DNA of 43,883 nt from Bacteroidales bacterium (GCA_019038645.1 JAHOYT010000090.1:1-43883), one strand, 5' to 3'; shown: positions 17,086-27,400, counted from the first letter of the stretch. Numbers and translations: made by a program. Notes: generated from the sequence alone by a model not told the origin.

Positions 17086-17908
17086 AAATAATATGAACAT
17101 CCGTTTGAGGGAATGGAATCTGAATTTTATTTTCCCTGAATTTTCTATCAATTTCAAACCGTAAATCACTTTTTATATTTTCAACATAGAAGGATTCGTC
17201 AGTCCAGAAAAATACCTGAAATTCTAACGATGACTCACCAAAATCATTAAATCGTACAAAAGGGTCGGGTTTATTTGATATTTTTTTATGATTTATAGCA
17301 CAATCATGTAATACTTTCTCTACAAGTCTTACGTCTGATCCATAAGCAACCCCAACCTGAACATAAAAACGGGTACGTTTCTGAATATGACTCCAGTTAA
17401 TAACATTTCCTATAATAAATTTAGAATTTGGAATTACCAGAACAATATTATCCCTTGTTTCTATTTTTGAAGTACGAAAACCAATTTCTTTTACTTTCCC
17501 AATTTCATCATCTAATTCAACAACATCGTTTATTTTAAGGTTTCTTTCGAAAAGAAGGATTAATCCTGATACAATATCTTTAAATATCTCCTGCATTCCC
17601 AGCCCTAATCCTACCAATAAAGCAGCAGATCCGGCTAACAGGAATGTTACTTTAACACCAATTGTCTGTAATATTAAAAATATAGCGGCTATCCAAAGAA
17701 AATATTTTAATAACCGATAAATCGTATGACTTTTCCCAATATCAATATTTGGCTTTGGATATATTTTTTTCTTAAAAATTCGATGTATAACCCAAATAAT
17801 AATTTCGGCAATAATAAAAATAAAAACAACCAATAATATATTATAAACTGTAATGTGCAGATTATTAGTCTCAATTATCGTATGATTCAGTATTTCCTTA
17901 ATATTCAT
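17078..17908 (-). CDS. Small-conductance mechanosensitive channel (MscS family)
   Basis: A 276-aa MscS-type channel close to the minimal E. coli MscS length. It has three N-terminal transmembrane helices (ILLVVFIFIIAEIIIWVI; LLKYFLWIAAIFLILQTIGV; VTFLLAGSAALLVGLGLGMQ). The third is the Gly/Ala-rich pore helix and runs into EIFKDIVSGLILLFERNL, then the beta domain (VVELDDEIGKVKEIGFRTSKI) and the alpha/beta C-terminal domain ending FPQTDVHI. It releases solutes under hypo-osmotic shock. It starts 20 bp after cdaA and is likely in the folP-cdaA operon, so an osmotic valve is co-transcribed with a c-di-AMP synthase, a nucleotide that controls osmolyte uptake in many bacteria. The 3' end overlaps plsY on the other strand. 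Confidence 0.92.
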   Translation of the reverse strand: MNIKEILNHTIIETNNLHITVYNILLVVFIFIIAEIIIWVIHRIFKKKIYPKPNIDIGKSHTIYRLLKYFLWIAAIFLILQTIGVKVTFLLAGSAALLVGLGLGMQEIFKDIVSGLILLFERNLKINDVVELDDEIGKVKEIGFRTSKIETRDNIVLVIPNSKFIIGNVINWSHIQKRTRFYVQVGVAYGSDVRLVEKVLHDCAINHKKISNKPDPFVRFNDFGESSLEFQVFFWTDESFYVENIKSDLRFEIDRKFRENKIQIPFPQTDVHIISK

Positions 17909-17928
17909 ACCAAATTAATTTTATTTTA

Positions 17929-18714
17929 TCAATCTAAAGAAAACTCTTTTTCTAGAATTTGCCTTAAGCGATTCGGGCCAATATTTGTTTCAATACTTTC
18001 CTCTTTTGCATAAGAAATTGCTCCTGTCTCTTCAGATACAAGAATAACTACTGCATCAGTCTTTTCAGAAATACCCAGTGCTGCTCTATGACGCATCCCA
18101 AACTGAGGTGGCAAATCTATTCTTTCAGTTGTTGGTAATATACATCGTGCAGCTGCTATTTTATCATTTTTAATAATTACCGCCCCGTCATGTAAAGGGC
18201 TGTTCTTAAAAAATATACTCTCCAGGAGCCGACTTGAAGTATCAGCATTTAACATGTCACCAGTTCTTATAAAGCTCAGCAAATCAGACTTTTTACATAT
18301 AGCGATCAATGCTCCCGTTTTAAAAGCAGACATGTTCGAACAAGCATTAACAATAGAGTCAATACTTACTATTTTTTCTTTTTTTTCACCGAACGAAAAC
18401 ATTTTTTCAAATGAAAACCTTCGTTTTGTTATATAGCGTGTGCTGATTATTAATAAAAACCTCCTGATTTCCTGTTGAAATACAATAATAAGAGCAATAA
18501 CACCAACCCCGATAACTTGTCCAAGAATACTGCTGAGCAAATCCATATTCAGAGCTTTTACCACAAGCCACAACAGGTATAATGTAAAAATTCCAATAAA
18601 AATATTTATTGCGGTAGTTCCTCGTATCAAATTATATATCTGATACAAAAGTAACGCCACAAGAAGAATATCAAGGATATCCAGAAACCGAACAGAGATA
18701 AAAGCAGTTATCAT
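17929..18714 (-). CDS. cdaA: Diadenylate cyclase CdaA
   Basis: A 261-aa membrane-anchored diadenylate cyclase making c-di-AMP from two ATP. Three N-terminal helices are visible (LDILLVALLLYQIYNLI; INIFIGIFTLYLLWLVV; VIGVGVIALIIVFQQEI), followed by the DAC (DisA_N) domain. The catalytic motifs are intact: Asp176-Gly177-Ala178 in LHDGAVII and Arg208-His209-Arg210 in GMRHRAALGIS. The segment ILPTTERIDLPPQFG between them is also typical. It is 54 bp downstream of folP, an association conserved in Bacteroidota, and 20 bp upstream of an MscS channel. In Firmicutes, CdaA works with CdaR and GlmM; neither is here. Confidence 0.95.
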   Translation of the reverse strand: MITAFISVRFLDILDILLVALLLYQIYNLIRGTTAINIFIGIFTLYLLWLVVKALNMDLLSSILGQVIGVGVIALIIVFQQEIRRFLLIISTRYITKRRFSFEKMFSFGEKKEKIVSIDSIVNACSNMSAFKTGALIAICKKSDLLSFIRTGDMLNADTSSRLLESIFFKNSPLHDGAVIIKNDKIAAARCILPTTERIDLPPQFGMRHRAALGISEKTDAVVILVSEETGAISYAKEESIETNIGPNRLRQILEKEFSLD

Positions 18715-18768
18715 AATATTAAGAAGTAACTAAATTGCTTTGTTTTAACAAATTTAATAAAATAATTA

Positions 18769-19653
18769 TCAATCGTACCAATTATCAACTTTTGAACCTA
18801 AAAACTTAGTTGTAAGTTTAATCGTTTCTTTTGCTTCCTTAACATCGTGAACCCTTAAAATATTTGCACCATTTAATATTGCAATGGTGTTTAATACGGA
18901 GGTTCCGTTTAATGATTCTTCCGGTGTGGAATCAAGTGTTTTGAAAATCATTGACTTACGTGAAACTCCAGCCAGAATCGGAAGTTCAAATATTTTAAAA
19001 TCATTTAAATGATGTAGCAATTGATAATTATGTTCAATCGTTTTTCCAAATCCAAATCCGGGATCAATTATTACATCATTAACACCATATAATTTAAGTT
19101 TGTTGATTTTTTCCACAAAATAATCCGTAACAGTTTTAACAACGTTATCGTATTTAGGATTATCCTGCATATTATTCGGCGTTCCCTGCATATGCATCAT
19201 TATATAAGGAACATTTAAATCAGCAATAATTTCAAACATTTTACTGTCAAGTTCACCTGCCGATATATCATTAATAATATCAACCTCATAATTCTTTACA
19301 ACTTCAGTAGCAACTTCAGACCTAAATGTATCAACAGAAATAATTAACCCGGGAAAACTTTTTCGAATATTATTAAGAACAGGTGTTAAACGTTTTAGCT
19401 CTTCAGTTGTCGATATATTGTTTGCACCAGGTCTTGATGAATATGCACCAATATCAATAATATCGCAACCATCCTTAACCATCAGATCCACACGTTTTAA
19501 AACTTCATCTTCCTGATAATATTTTCCTCCGTCATAAAAGGAATCGGGAGTAATATTTAATATTCCCATAATCTTAGCCTGACTTAAATCAATCAAATCT
19601 CCCCTGCAATTGATATTTAGTTTTCTTGAAAAAAATGTATCTTTAGGCTGCAT
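18769..19653 (-). CDS. folP: Dihydropteroate synthase
   Basis: A 294-aa enzyme (counting from the internal ATG) that joins p-aminobenzoate to dihydropterin pyrophosphate in folate synthesis. Motifs: IMGILNITPDSFYDGGKYY, CDIIDIGAYSSRPGA, PGLIISVDTFRSEVA, INDISAG, YIMMHMQGTP, VIIDPGFGFGKTIEHNYQLL and LAGVSRKSMI. The frame is open to an ATG at 19725, but I place the start at 19653 (MQPKDTFFSRKLNINC). The 24 extra residues are hydrophobic and unlike the family. A -7-like TACATTTG lies on this strand at 19679-19686, 26 bp before 19653. The longer version would also overlap the tmk promoter. Probably the first gene of a folP-cdaA-mscS operon. Confidence 0.93.
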   Translation of the reverse strand: MQPKDTFFSRKLNINCRGDLIDLSQAKIMGILNITPDSFYDGGKYYQEDEVLKRVDLMVKDGCDIIDIGAYSSRPGANNISTTEELKRLTPVLNNIRKSFPGLIISVDTFRSEVATEVVKNYEVDIINDISAGELDSKMFEIIADLNVPYIMMHMQGTPNNMQDNPKYDNVVKTVTDYFVEKINKLKLYGVNDVIIDPGFGFGKTIEHNYQLLHHLNDFKIFELPILAGVSRKSMIFKTLDSTPEESLNGTSVLNTIAILNGANILRVHDVKEAKETIKLTTKFLGSKVDNWYD

Positions 19654-19707
19654 TTTTTGAATATTATTGATTACTACACAAATGTAATAAAATTGAACAT
19701 AGAATAG

Positions 19708-19739
19708 TTTGATGAGCGTAATCATTAAAAAGTAATTTG
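19708..19739 (+). promoter_or_regulatory. Bacteroidetes-type promoter of tmk
   Basis: TTTG at 19708-19711, a 21-bp spacer, then TAATTTG at 19733-19739, 22 bp upstream of the tmk ATG. It is divergent from the folP -7-like box at 19679-19686, giving a compact bidirectional promoter region of about 108 bp between the two start codons. Confidence 0.4.
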
Positions 19740-19761
19740 AATTTAAAACTGGTATTCTTAT

Positions 19762-20448
19762 ATGAAATTTATTGTTATCGAAGGATTGGATGGATCGGGT
19801 AAATCTACTCAGTTACGAATGTTAAGAAAATATCTTGAAGATCATAACATAAATTATGAATACCTTCATTTTCCAAGAGCCGGTTCCGGAATTTTCGGAG
19901 ATCTGGCTGCCCGGTTCCTTTGTGGTGAACTGGGTGATATAAATACGGTAAACCCATATCTGATTTCTTTAATTTATGCCGGTGATAGAAATGATGCTAA
20001 AAACAAAATTACTCAATGGCTATCTGAAGAAAAGCTGGTAATAGTTGACAGATACGTGTATTCAAACATTGCTTTTCAATGCGCCAAACTAAGTAATCAG
20101 AAAGAAATTGAAAAACTTAGTGAGTGGATAAAGGATTTGGAATATGACTATTATAAAATCCCTAAACCAGCGCTAAATATCTTTTTAAATGTGCCATTCG
20201 AATTCACACGAAAAAATCTTTCTAATCAAAGATCGGGTGATGACAGAGATTACCTGAACGGAAAAGTTGATATTCACGAAGAAGATATTAATTTTCAGGA
20301 TAAAGTAAGGAATGTATATTTAAATGAAGTAAAAAAAGATCAACATTTAAAAATAATTAATTGTGCCAATGATAAGGGGGAAATGTCAGAAGCCAAAGAG
20401 ATTTTTTCAAAAATAATTCAATTATTAAAATCTGAAAGCATTATATAA
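19762..20448 (+). CDS. tmk: Thymidylate kinase
   Basis: A 228-aa P-loop kinase converting dTMP to dTDP with ATP. The N-terminus MKFIVIEGLDGSGKSTQLR holds the P-loop at residues 8-16. The substrate motif is YEYLHFPRAGSGIFGDL and the DRY motif is VIVDRYVYSNIAFQ. A lid region lies around NQRSGDDRDYLNG. It is slightly longer than E. coli Tmk (213 aa). It is followed 12 bp later by a BT_3928-like gene and then a permease gene, so three genes probably share a transcript. It diverges from folP, and both products serve thymidylate/folate metabolism, though the pairing may be coincidental. Confidence 0.93.
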   Translation: MKFIVIEGLDGSGKSTQLRMLRKYLEDHNINYEYLHFPRAGSGIFGDLAARFLCGELGDINTVNPYLISLIYAGDRNDAKNKITQWLSEEKLVIVDRYVYSNIAFQCAKLSNQKEIEKLSEWIKDLEYDYYKIPKPALNIFLNVPFEFTRKNLSNQRSGDDRDYLNGKVDIHEEDINFQDKVRNVYLNEVKKDQHLKIINCANDKGEMSEAKEIFSKIIQLLKSESII

Positions 20449-20460
20449 AATACAATCACA

Positions 20461-21636
20461 ATGAAAATATTAAATAACGTTAGTCAATTTATAGTTGGAA
20501 TAGTTTTCATTTTTTCAGGATTTGTTAAGGCAATTGATCCGTTGGGATCCACTTACAAGTTTGTTGATTATTTTGAAGCTTTTGGGATGGATTTTTTCAA
20601 TTCTATTGCCTTTCCTTTAGCAATAATTTTAAGTTCTCTCGAATTTATTATTGGTTTTTCAATTCTCTTCTCAATAAAGAAAAGACTAACAACAAGGTTG
20701 CTCCTGATCTTTATGGTTTTTTTCACAGTTTTAACTTTCGTTTTGGCAATATATAATCCGGTAACCGATTGTGGTTGTTTTGGCGACGCAATAATTATGA
20801 CTAACTGGCAAACCTTCTGGAAAAATATATTTTTAATGATTTTTACTATAATTCTCGTTATCAATAGAAATAACTTTGAGGTTAAATGGAATAACGTAAA
20901 ACAATGGTCGTATTTATCTGTAGCATTCTTACTTATAATTACAATATCTGTTTATTACTATAATAATCTGCCATTGATAGATTTCAGACCATATAAGGTT
21001 GGAACCTATATTCCGGAAAAAATGGTCGTTCCTGAGAATGCACAAAAAGCTGAATACGAAACTATTCTAAAGTATCAGAAAAATGATGAAGTAAAGGAAT
21101 TCACACTTGAAAACCTTCCTGATTCAACATGGGAATGGGTATCAACAGAAAATATTCTAATATCAAAAGGAGATGATCCTAAAATCCATGACTTTACCAT
21201 TGAAACATTATTTGGAAATGATATTACAGAAATTGTTTTGAACGACGATAAATTTACTTTTATGTTAATTGCTTACGATCTCACAAAAACAAATACTAAA
21301 AATATCTCCGGAATTAATGAATTAGCCGGATTTGTTCAGGAATCAGGTAAATGCAATTTCATTTGTATGACATCATCTTTAGAGTCTGATATTAACGATT
21401 TTAAGGAAAAAACAAATGCTTCGTATACATTTTTTAATACTGATGAAATTACGCTAAAAACAATAATTAGGTCTAATCCGGGGATTGTTCTGTTAAAAAA
21501 AGGTACAATCATTGGCAAATGGCATCATAGAAATATACCTTCAACCGAAGATATTGTGAATGAATACCTTGAAAATCCCAAATACCAATATACAGCTGCT
21601 GATAAAGAAGAAGTTTTAGCTTTATCAGAAAATTAA
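20461..21636 (+). CDS. BT_3928-type DoxX/MauE-like membrane protein
   Basis: A 391-aa protein. The N-terminal 130-150 residues form a four-helix DoxX/MauE-like membrane domain (FIVGIVFIFSGFVKAIDPLG; FPLAIILSSLEFIIGFSILF; LLLIFMVFFTVLTFVLAIY; NIFLMIFTIILVINR) with the conserved loop NPVTDCGCFGDAI. A fifth hydrophobic segment (YLSVAFLLIITISVYYY) precedes a periplasmic portion of about 220 residues, part of which (KFTFMLIAYDLTKTN to KKGTIIGKWHH) looks like a thioredoxin-like fold without a CxxC pair. Family knowledge links MauE domains to disulfide and redox maturation; the role in Bacteroidota is not known. In many Bacteroidales this gene type sits next to tpiA; here one permease gene separates them. 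Confidence 0.8.
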   Translation: MKILNNVSQFIVGIVFIFSGFVKAIDPLGSTYKFVDYFEAFGMDFFNSIAFPLAIILSSLEFIIGFSILFSIKKRLTTRLLLIFMVFFTVLTFVLAIYNPVTDCGCFGDAIIMTNWQTFWKNIFLMIFTIILVINRNNFEVKWNNVKQWSYLSVAFLLIITISVYYYNNLPLIDFRPYKVGTYIPEKMVVPENAQKAEYETILKYQKNDEVKEFTLENLPDSTWEWVSTENILISKGDDPKIHDFTIETLFGNDITEIVLNDDKFTFMLIAYDLTKTNTKNISGINELAGFVQESGKCNFICMTSSLESDINDFKEKTNASYTFFNTDEITLKTIIRSNPGIVLLKKGTIIGKWHHRNIPSTEDIVNEYLENPKYQYTAADKEEVLALSEN

Positions 21637-21646
21637 AACGCTTTTT

Positions 21647-22726
21647 GTGGCTAATTTTTTATTAAAACGCTTGTTATATGCACTGCTCATTTTATGGGGA
21701 GTAGTTACATTGGTTTTTTTTCTTTTTAATATATTACCTGGCGATCCTGCCAAAATGATGCTTGGTCAAAGATCAGATATTTCGACTATTGAATCAATAA
21801 GGAAAGAATTGGGACTGGATAAATCAAAAGGAGCTCAGTATTTAAAATACTTAAATGATTTATCGCCTTTTTCTCTTCATAACGAAAGAAATCCAGACAG
21901 TTATATTTATCTTGATAATGATAAGTATCAGTATATAAAACTTATCAGGTTTTCCGAAAAACGAGTTCTGGTATTAAAATCACCTTATTTAAGACGATCG
22001 TATCAAAGCAAAAAACAAGTTTCACAAATAATAAAAGAAACCCTTCCCAATACATTTATCCTGGCATTTGTTTCTATCATTTTTGCCACAGTTATAGGAA
22101 TATTCCTGGGTGTTATTGCAGCTATAAAAAAAGATAGTTTGTTTGATCGGGTATCACTTTTGTTTTCTGCTTTTGGAATGTCGCTTCCCTCCTTTTTTGC
22201 AGCAATTCTTATTGGTTGGATTTTCGCATTTGTATTAGGTGATCTTACCGGACTAAATTTAACCGGAAATATATACGAAATTGATGATTTTGGAGAAGGT
22301 ATTCACCTTCAGTTAAAGAATCTTATTCTTCCTGCTTTCACCCTTGGAATAAGGCCTCTGGCCATAGTTATACAGCTTTCCAGAAACTCTATGCTGGATG
22401 TATTATCACAAGATTATATCAGAACAGCAAAAGCTAAAGGTCTTTCATTCAGCCGTATAATTTGGAAGCATGCTTTGAAAAACTCGCTGAATCCTGTTAT
22501 TACAGCTATATCAGGTTGGTTTGCTTCATTAATGGCTGGTGTTGTCTTTATTGAATATATTTTTGGCTGGAAAGGCTTAGGATATGTTATTGTTGATTCA
22601 TTAAATAACTATGATCTGCCTGTAGTGGTAGGCAGTGTTTTAACAATTTCTGTTATCTTTATTATAATTAATACATTAACTGACCTGTTATACGGTTTTC
22701 TTGATCCCCGAATCAAAATGGAATAA
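21647..22726 (+). CDS. DppB/OppB-type ABC transporter permease, lone subunit
   Basis: A 359-aa integral membrane permease of the peptide/nickel ABC family. The start is GTG at 21647 (no upstream in-frame ATG), giving V/M-ANFLLKRLLYALLILWGVVTL, the usual first helix. It continues with FFLFNILPGDPAKMMLGQR. Residues about 60-125 form a family-specific periplasmic loop. Helices follow from LPNTFILAFVSIIFATVIGI. The EAA loop that docks on the ATPase is QDYIRTAKAKGLSFSRIIW, and the C-terminus ends LYGFLDPRIKME, as in DppB. The partner DppC permease, ATPases and binding protein are not in the window. It follows the BT_3928-like gene after 10 bp and may be co-transcribed. The substrate is unknown. 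Confidence 0.9.
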   Translation: MANFLLKRLLYALLILWGVVTLVFFLFNILPGDPAKMMLGQRSDISTIESIRKELGLDKSKGAQYLKYLNDLSPFSLHNERNPDSYIYLDNDKYQYIKLIRFSEKRVLVLKSPYLRRSYQSKKQVSQIIKETLPNTFILAFVSIIFATVIGIFLGVIAAIKKDSLFDRVSLLFSAFGMSLPSFFAAILIGWIFAFVLGDLTGLNLTGNIYEIDDFGEGIHLQLKNLILPAFTLGIRPLAIVIQLSRNSMLDVLSQDYIRTAKAKGLSFSRIIWKHALKNSLNPVITAISGWFASLMAGVVFIEYIFGWKGLGYVIVDSLNNYDLPVVVGSVLTISVIFIIINTLTDLLYGFLDPRIKME

Positions 22727-22826
22727 TATTAAACCATCACATTTTTACCAATATTAAATTTTATAAGCTCATAATTTCTTATTTTTGATAATACAATCAT
22801 AACCCTGTTAAATAAGATCAGAACTT

Positions 22827-23579
22827 ATGAGAAAACAAATTGTAGCCGGAAACTGGAAAATGAATATGACCTTTCCGGATGGAATCAATCTGATTAATAC
22901 GATCAATAAGAATTCAAACACTTTAAAGAATGTTCAACTAATTGTTGCGCCTCCTTATATATTTCTAAATGAAACGGTAAATCTTCTAAAAGAAACAAAC
23001 TTTGGAATCGCAGCGCAAAATTGTTCTGAACACGAAAAAGGTGCTTTTACCGGAGAAATTTCAACACAAATGTTAAAATCCGTTGAACTTCAATATGTAA
23101 TTCTGGGACATTCAGAGCGCAGAGCATATTTTAAGGAGACCGACGAAATTGTAAATGCTAAGATAAAGCAATGCTTGAATAATGGATTAATACCAATTGT
23201 TTGCTGCGGTGAAGTCCTGAAAGAAAGAGAAAACAATGAGCATTTCAGCGTTGTTTCAAAACAAATAAAAGGAATGTTTGAAGGAATTACTGCTGATGAA
23301 TTCAAATCAATCATTATTGCGTATGAACCGGTTTGGGCTATAGGAACAGGGAAAACAGCATCACCTGAGCAGGCACAGGAAATGCATCATTTTATAAGAG
23401 AAACCTTGCAGAACTCATACGGATCGGAAATTGCTCAGAATTTATCAATTCTTTATGGTGGAAGCTGCAAACCTTCTAATGCGAAGGAATTATTTGCAAA
23501 TCCGGATGTAGATGGTGGATTGATTGGTGGTGCTTCACTGGTTGCAGATGATTTTATTGCAATTGCTAACTCGTTTTAA
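22827..23579 (+). CDS. tpiA: Triosephosphate isomerase
   Basis: A 250-aa TIM-barrel enzyme of standard length that interconverts dihydroxyacetone phosphate and glyceraldehyde 3-phosphate. The active site is complete: the lysine in VAGNWKMN, His95 in VILGHSERR, Glu167 in AYEPVWAIGTG (followed by the flexible loop) and the phosphate-binding YGGSCKPSNA and GGLIGGASL. A -7-like TATTTTTG lies at 22780-22787, 39 bp before the start, so it probably has its own promoter. It is followed 12 bp later by prmA and then by a giant exported protein gene. Confidence 0.97.
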   Translation: MRKQIVAGNWKMNMTFPDGINLINTINKNSNTLKNVQLIVAPPYIFLNETVNLLKETNFGIAAQNCSEHEKGAFTGEISTQMLKSVELQYVILGHSERRAYFKETDEIVNAKIKQCLNNGLIPIVCCGEVLKERENNEHFSVVSKQIKGMFEGITADEFKSIIIAYEPVWAIGTGKTASPEQAQEMHHFIRETLQNSYGSEIAQNLSILYGGSCKPSNAKELFANPDVDGGLIGGASLVADDFIAIANSF

Positions 23580-23591
23580 ATTACAATATTC

Positions 23592-24431
23592 ATGGATTAC
23601 ATTGAATTACAATGCAAAATTTCATCTGAAAAAATTCAGGACATTTCCGAAATACTTATTGCCGAACTGAATGAAATTGGCTATGAGAGTTACGATGAAA
23701 CCGAAGAAGGAATTAATGCATATATTCTTGAAAAGTTTTTTGATTTAAATAAAATAAAGGATCTTCAGGTAAACCAAATTCAGGGAGTTGAAATCATTTA
23801 CTCCCATGAAATAATAAAAACACAAAACTGGAATGCAGTTTGGGAGAAAAGTTTTGAGCCAATATTAATTGACGATAAGTGTATTATTCGGGCTCCGTTT
23901 CATACTAATACTCCAAAAGCACAATACGAAATCATTATTGAACCTAAAATGTCTTTTGGAACTGGTCATCATGAAACAACATATTTAATGTTAAAAACAA
24001 TGCTGGAAATTGATTTTAACGAAAAAATTGTACTTGATATGGGCTGTGGTACTGGTGTTTTAGCAATTCTTGCTTCACATAAACATGCTAAAAAAATTAC
24101 AGCAATCGATATTGATGAATGGGCTTACAATAATACACTGGAAAATATTCAAAAAAACAACTGTACAAATATTGAAGTATACCAGGGAGATGCATCTCTT
24201 TTAAAAGATCAGAAATTCGATATTATAGTTGCTAATATCAATAGAAATATACTGATGGATGATATAAAGCATTATGCTTCAGTATTAAATTCCCATGGTA
24301 TTTTACTTTTAAGTGGTATTTACGATAAAGATATGTCAATGATCAGGGATGTAACATCAGAAAACGATCTTAATTACATCAGTCATATTGAGAAACATAG
24401 CTGGGTTGCAGTTAAATTTCATAAAAATTAA
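23592..24431 (+). CDS. prmA: Ribosomal protein L11 methyltransferase
   Basis: A 279-aa class I SAM methyltransferase that trimethylates ribosomal protein L11. The N-terminal substrate-recognition domain covers about residues 1-90 (YIELQCKIS, ELNEIGYESYDETEEG). The KPSMSFGTGHH-type element appears as PKMSFGTGHHETT, followed by the SAM-binding VLDMGCGTGVLAILA from about residue 148, IDIDEWAYNNTLENI and IIVANINRNILM (motif IV, NPPY-like in this family as N-I-N-R). It lies 12 bp after tpiA, and the next gene starts 19 bp after its stop, which suggests one operon. Confidence 0.95.
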   Translation: MDYIELQCKISSEKIQDISEILIAELNEIGYESYDETEEGINAYILEKFFDLNKIKDLQVNQIQGVEIIYSHEIIKTQNWNAVWEKSFEPILIDDKCIIRAPFHTNTPKAQYEIIIEPKMSFGTGHHETTYLMLKTMLEIDFNEKIVLDMGCGTGVLAILASHKHAKKITAIDIDEWAYNNTLENIQKNNCTNIEVYQGDASLLKDQKFDIIVANINRNILMDDIKHYASVLNSHGILLLSGIYDKDMSMIRDVTSENDLNYISHIEKHSWVAVKFHKN

Positions 24432-24450
24432 ATTCGATAAATTACTTATA

Positions 24451-27400
24451 ATGAAAAAAGCTCTTTTTTATAGTCTGGTTTTTATATTCGCTGGTTTTAG
24501 TTTTTTCTCCTCTTTTGCACAAGACATTACTGAATTCGGAAAAGATTCAACTTTATTTATTGAGCAATTTGAAGAATATGTTAACCGAAACTTACCTGAA
24601 CAGGAAGAAGATAGTCTGGAATCATTCATTGAAAAATGGAATACCAACTATTATACCGAAGATATTAAGAACAGATTTATTGACATTTGTAATTTACTAT
24701 TGAAAAATAAAGCAAGTCGAAAACCTCATTTTACTAAATATTTTGACATAGTAATGGCTTTTCATCATTCTGAAGAAGCTTTAAAGCACTATGATAATTG
24801 GGAAAAAGGAATATACTTTATTTTTGAATCAGAAAAACTCCCCTTAAGTGCTCTTACAAAATATTTTAATAATTCTAAATCACTAATTGAAGAAAACTTA
24901 ATATATAGCACATATTCAACAAGTTGGCATACAAGCTCCGATGATTTTAAAATTGTAGTTGATGATGATTTGAAAATAGTATTTAGTAAAACAAACCTTA
25001 CATGTAAAATAAAAAAGGATTCAATTGATATATTTGAAACTACAGGTACGTTTTTTCCAATAACTAATCAATGGATTGGGGAAGGTGGATTTATTACCTG
25101 GGAAAGAGCAGATTATAATCCTGAAAATGTAAAGGCCGAATTTAAAAACTATAAAATTGATTTTTCAAAATCAGGATATACAGCTGATTCTGTTACTTTT
25201 ATTAACAAACTCTACTTTGATGAACCAATATTAGGTAGAGTTTCCGATCAGGTTGTACATATTATGTCGCCTGGTAAGGCCATTTATCCTGAATTCATCT
25301 CTTATCAAAAGCGGTTCCGTATCGGTAATATATTCCCTGATATTGATTATGACGGTGGGTTTACAATGAAAGGCGCAAATCTCATGGGCTCAGGTGACAG
25401 GGAAAACGATGCATATCTATTTATCCAAAAAAATGATACTACTATTTTAACAGCAAAGGCCAAAACTTTTATGTTTAAAAAAGATAGAGCTGTTTCAAAT
25501 AACGCGCAAATAACGATTCATTTTAAAAACGATTCAATTTATCATCCGGGAATTCTCTTAACATACCTTGAAGGCAACAGAGAGATTTTCCTGACACCTT
25601 CCGACCGGATTGTATCAAAAAGCCCTTATTTTGATTCATATCATAACATTTCTATGAGTTTTGACCGTCTTCAGTGGCAAATTGATGACAATAAGGTCTA
25701 TTTGACCAAACGTCGCGGTGCTGCTATCGGAAATGCAACATACACATCATCAAACTTTTATAACCTCGTGGAATTTGAAAGAATTATGATGCGTGACGAT
25801 TTTCACCCCTTACTTGTACTTAGAAATTTTTCAAATAAAATAGGTTCTGAAGTTTTTTCAGGAGAAGAATTAGCTCGTTTTATGAAATATGACGATTACC
25901 AGATTAAGCAAATGCTTATGTTCCTTAGTGTTGATGGCTTTATCTTTTATGATACAGATGAGGATCGGGCAATAATAAAAAAGAAGTTGTATGATTTTAT
26001 CGAAGCCAGATTTGGGAAAATTGATTATGATGTAATAAAATTTAATTCCGTAACAGAAGATCTTGTTCATAATGGAATTCTGGATCTAAAATCAAATGAA
26101 CTGGAGATTTATGGTGTGCCGCAAATATTCCTTTCTGATTCGCAGAATGTAGCAATTTACCCAAAGAATCACAAAATAGTAATGAAAAAAAACAGGGATT
26201 TTGAATTTGGAGGTATAATTGAAGCAGGCTTATTTACTTTTTTTGGACAGGACTTTGATTTTAGTTACGATACTTTTAAAATTAATCTGCATAATATCGA
26301 TTCGTTAAGGATCAGAGTACAAACAGAAGAACGAGATATGTACAATAATCCTGTTTTAGCCCATATAAAAAATACAGTTGAGATTATTAGTGGAGAATTA
26401 CTTATAGATAATCCAAACAACAAATCCGGACTTCTTAATTACCCACAGTTTCCGATTTTTAAGAGTAACGAAAATTCTTTTGTTTATTACGATGCTTCAA
26501 ATATTTTTAATGGAGTATATAAACGTGATAGCTTTTACTTCGAACTTGAACCTTTTACCATTGACAGTCTTGACAACTTTAAACCCGAAGGCTTAAGATT
26601 TGACGGAAGATTTACATCTACAAATATATTTCCTCCCTTTAATGATGCAATATATATGAGACCTGATTACTCTCTGGGTTTCAGAAGAAATACACCGGAA
26701 GAAGGATTCCCCCTTTATTCCGGAAAAGGCACTTATTATGATATAATTGACTTAAGCAACCATGGATTAAAAGGATCAGGAACACTTGAATATCTGTCAA
26801 CATCAACACAAACCGACAGCATTATTTTCTTTCCTGATTCCACAAAAATTCTAGCAAAAGATTTTACTATGTCGCAACGAACATCAGGAATAGAGTTTCC
26901 TGAAATGGTCTCTACTGATGTTTATATTAAATGGTATCCGTACAAGGATATAATGCTGGCGGAACCAACAAAAGGGCCGTTTAGAATGTATGGCAATAAT
27001 TCTATGTTTTACGGATCACTTAACATTCAGCCAATTGGTTTAAATGGTGGGGGTGTTATGAATCTGGAAAAGGCAGAATTACATTCAAACTTATTCAGTT
27101 TTGAGGCAAATTCGTTCAGCTCTGATACTACAAGTTTTAGCCTTAAATCACTTAATAAATCAGACTTTAATTTCATTACTGAAAATCTAAAAGGAGAAAT
27201 TAATTTTGACGCACAAACGGGAAGCTTTAATTCAAATGAATCCTTTACGCTTGCACAATTCCCTAAGAACCTGTATGTGAGCTACCTCGATAGGTTTAGC
27301 TGGAATATTACTGAAGATCAGTTGGAAATTGAATCAAGCCCACAGATTGATACAACTGCTTCTCCTGAAGTTAAAAAGCTGGCAAAATTAAAAGACGATG

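Noticed and set aside
19654-19725. 24-residue N-terminal extension of folP
   Set aside because: The segment is hydrophobic and unlike dihydropteroate synthases, and a promoter-like TACATTTG on that strand lies inside it.
24388-24450. Upstream in-frame start for the 1554-aa protein
   Set aside because: It overlaps prmA's end and would place 21 residues in front of an obvious signal peptide beginning at 24451.
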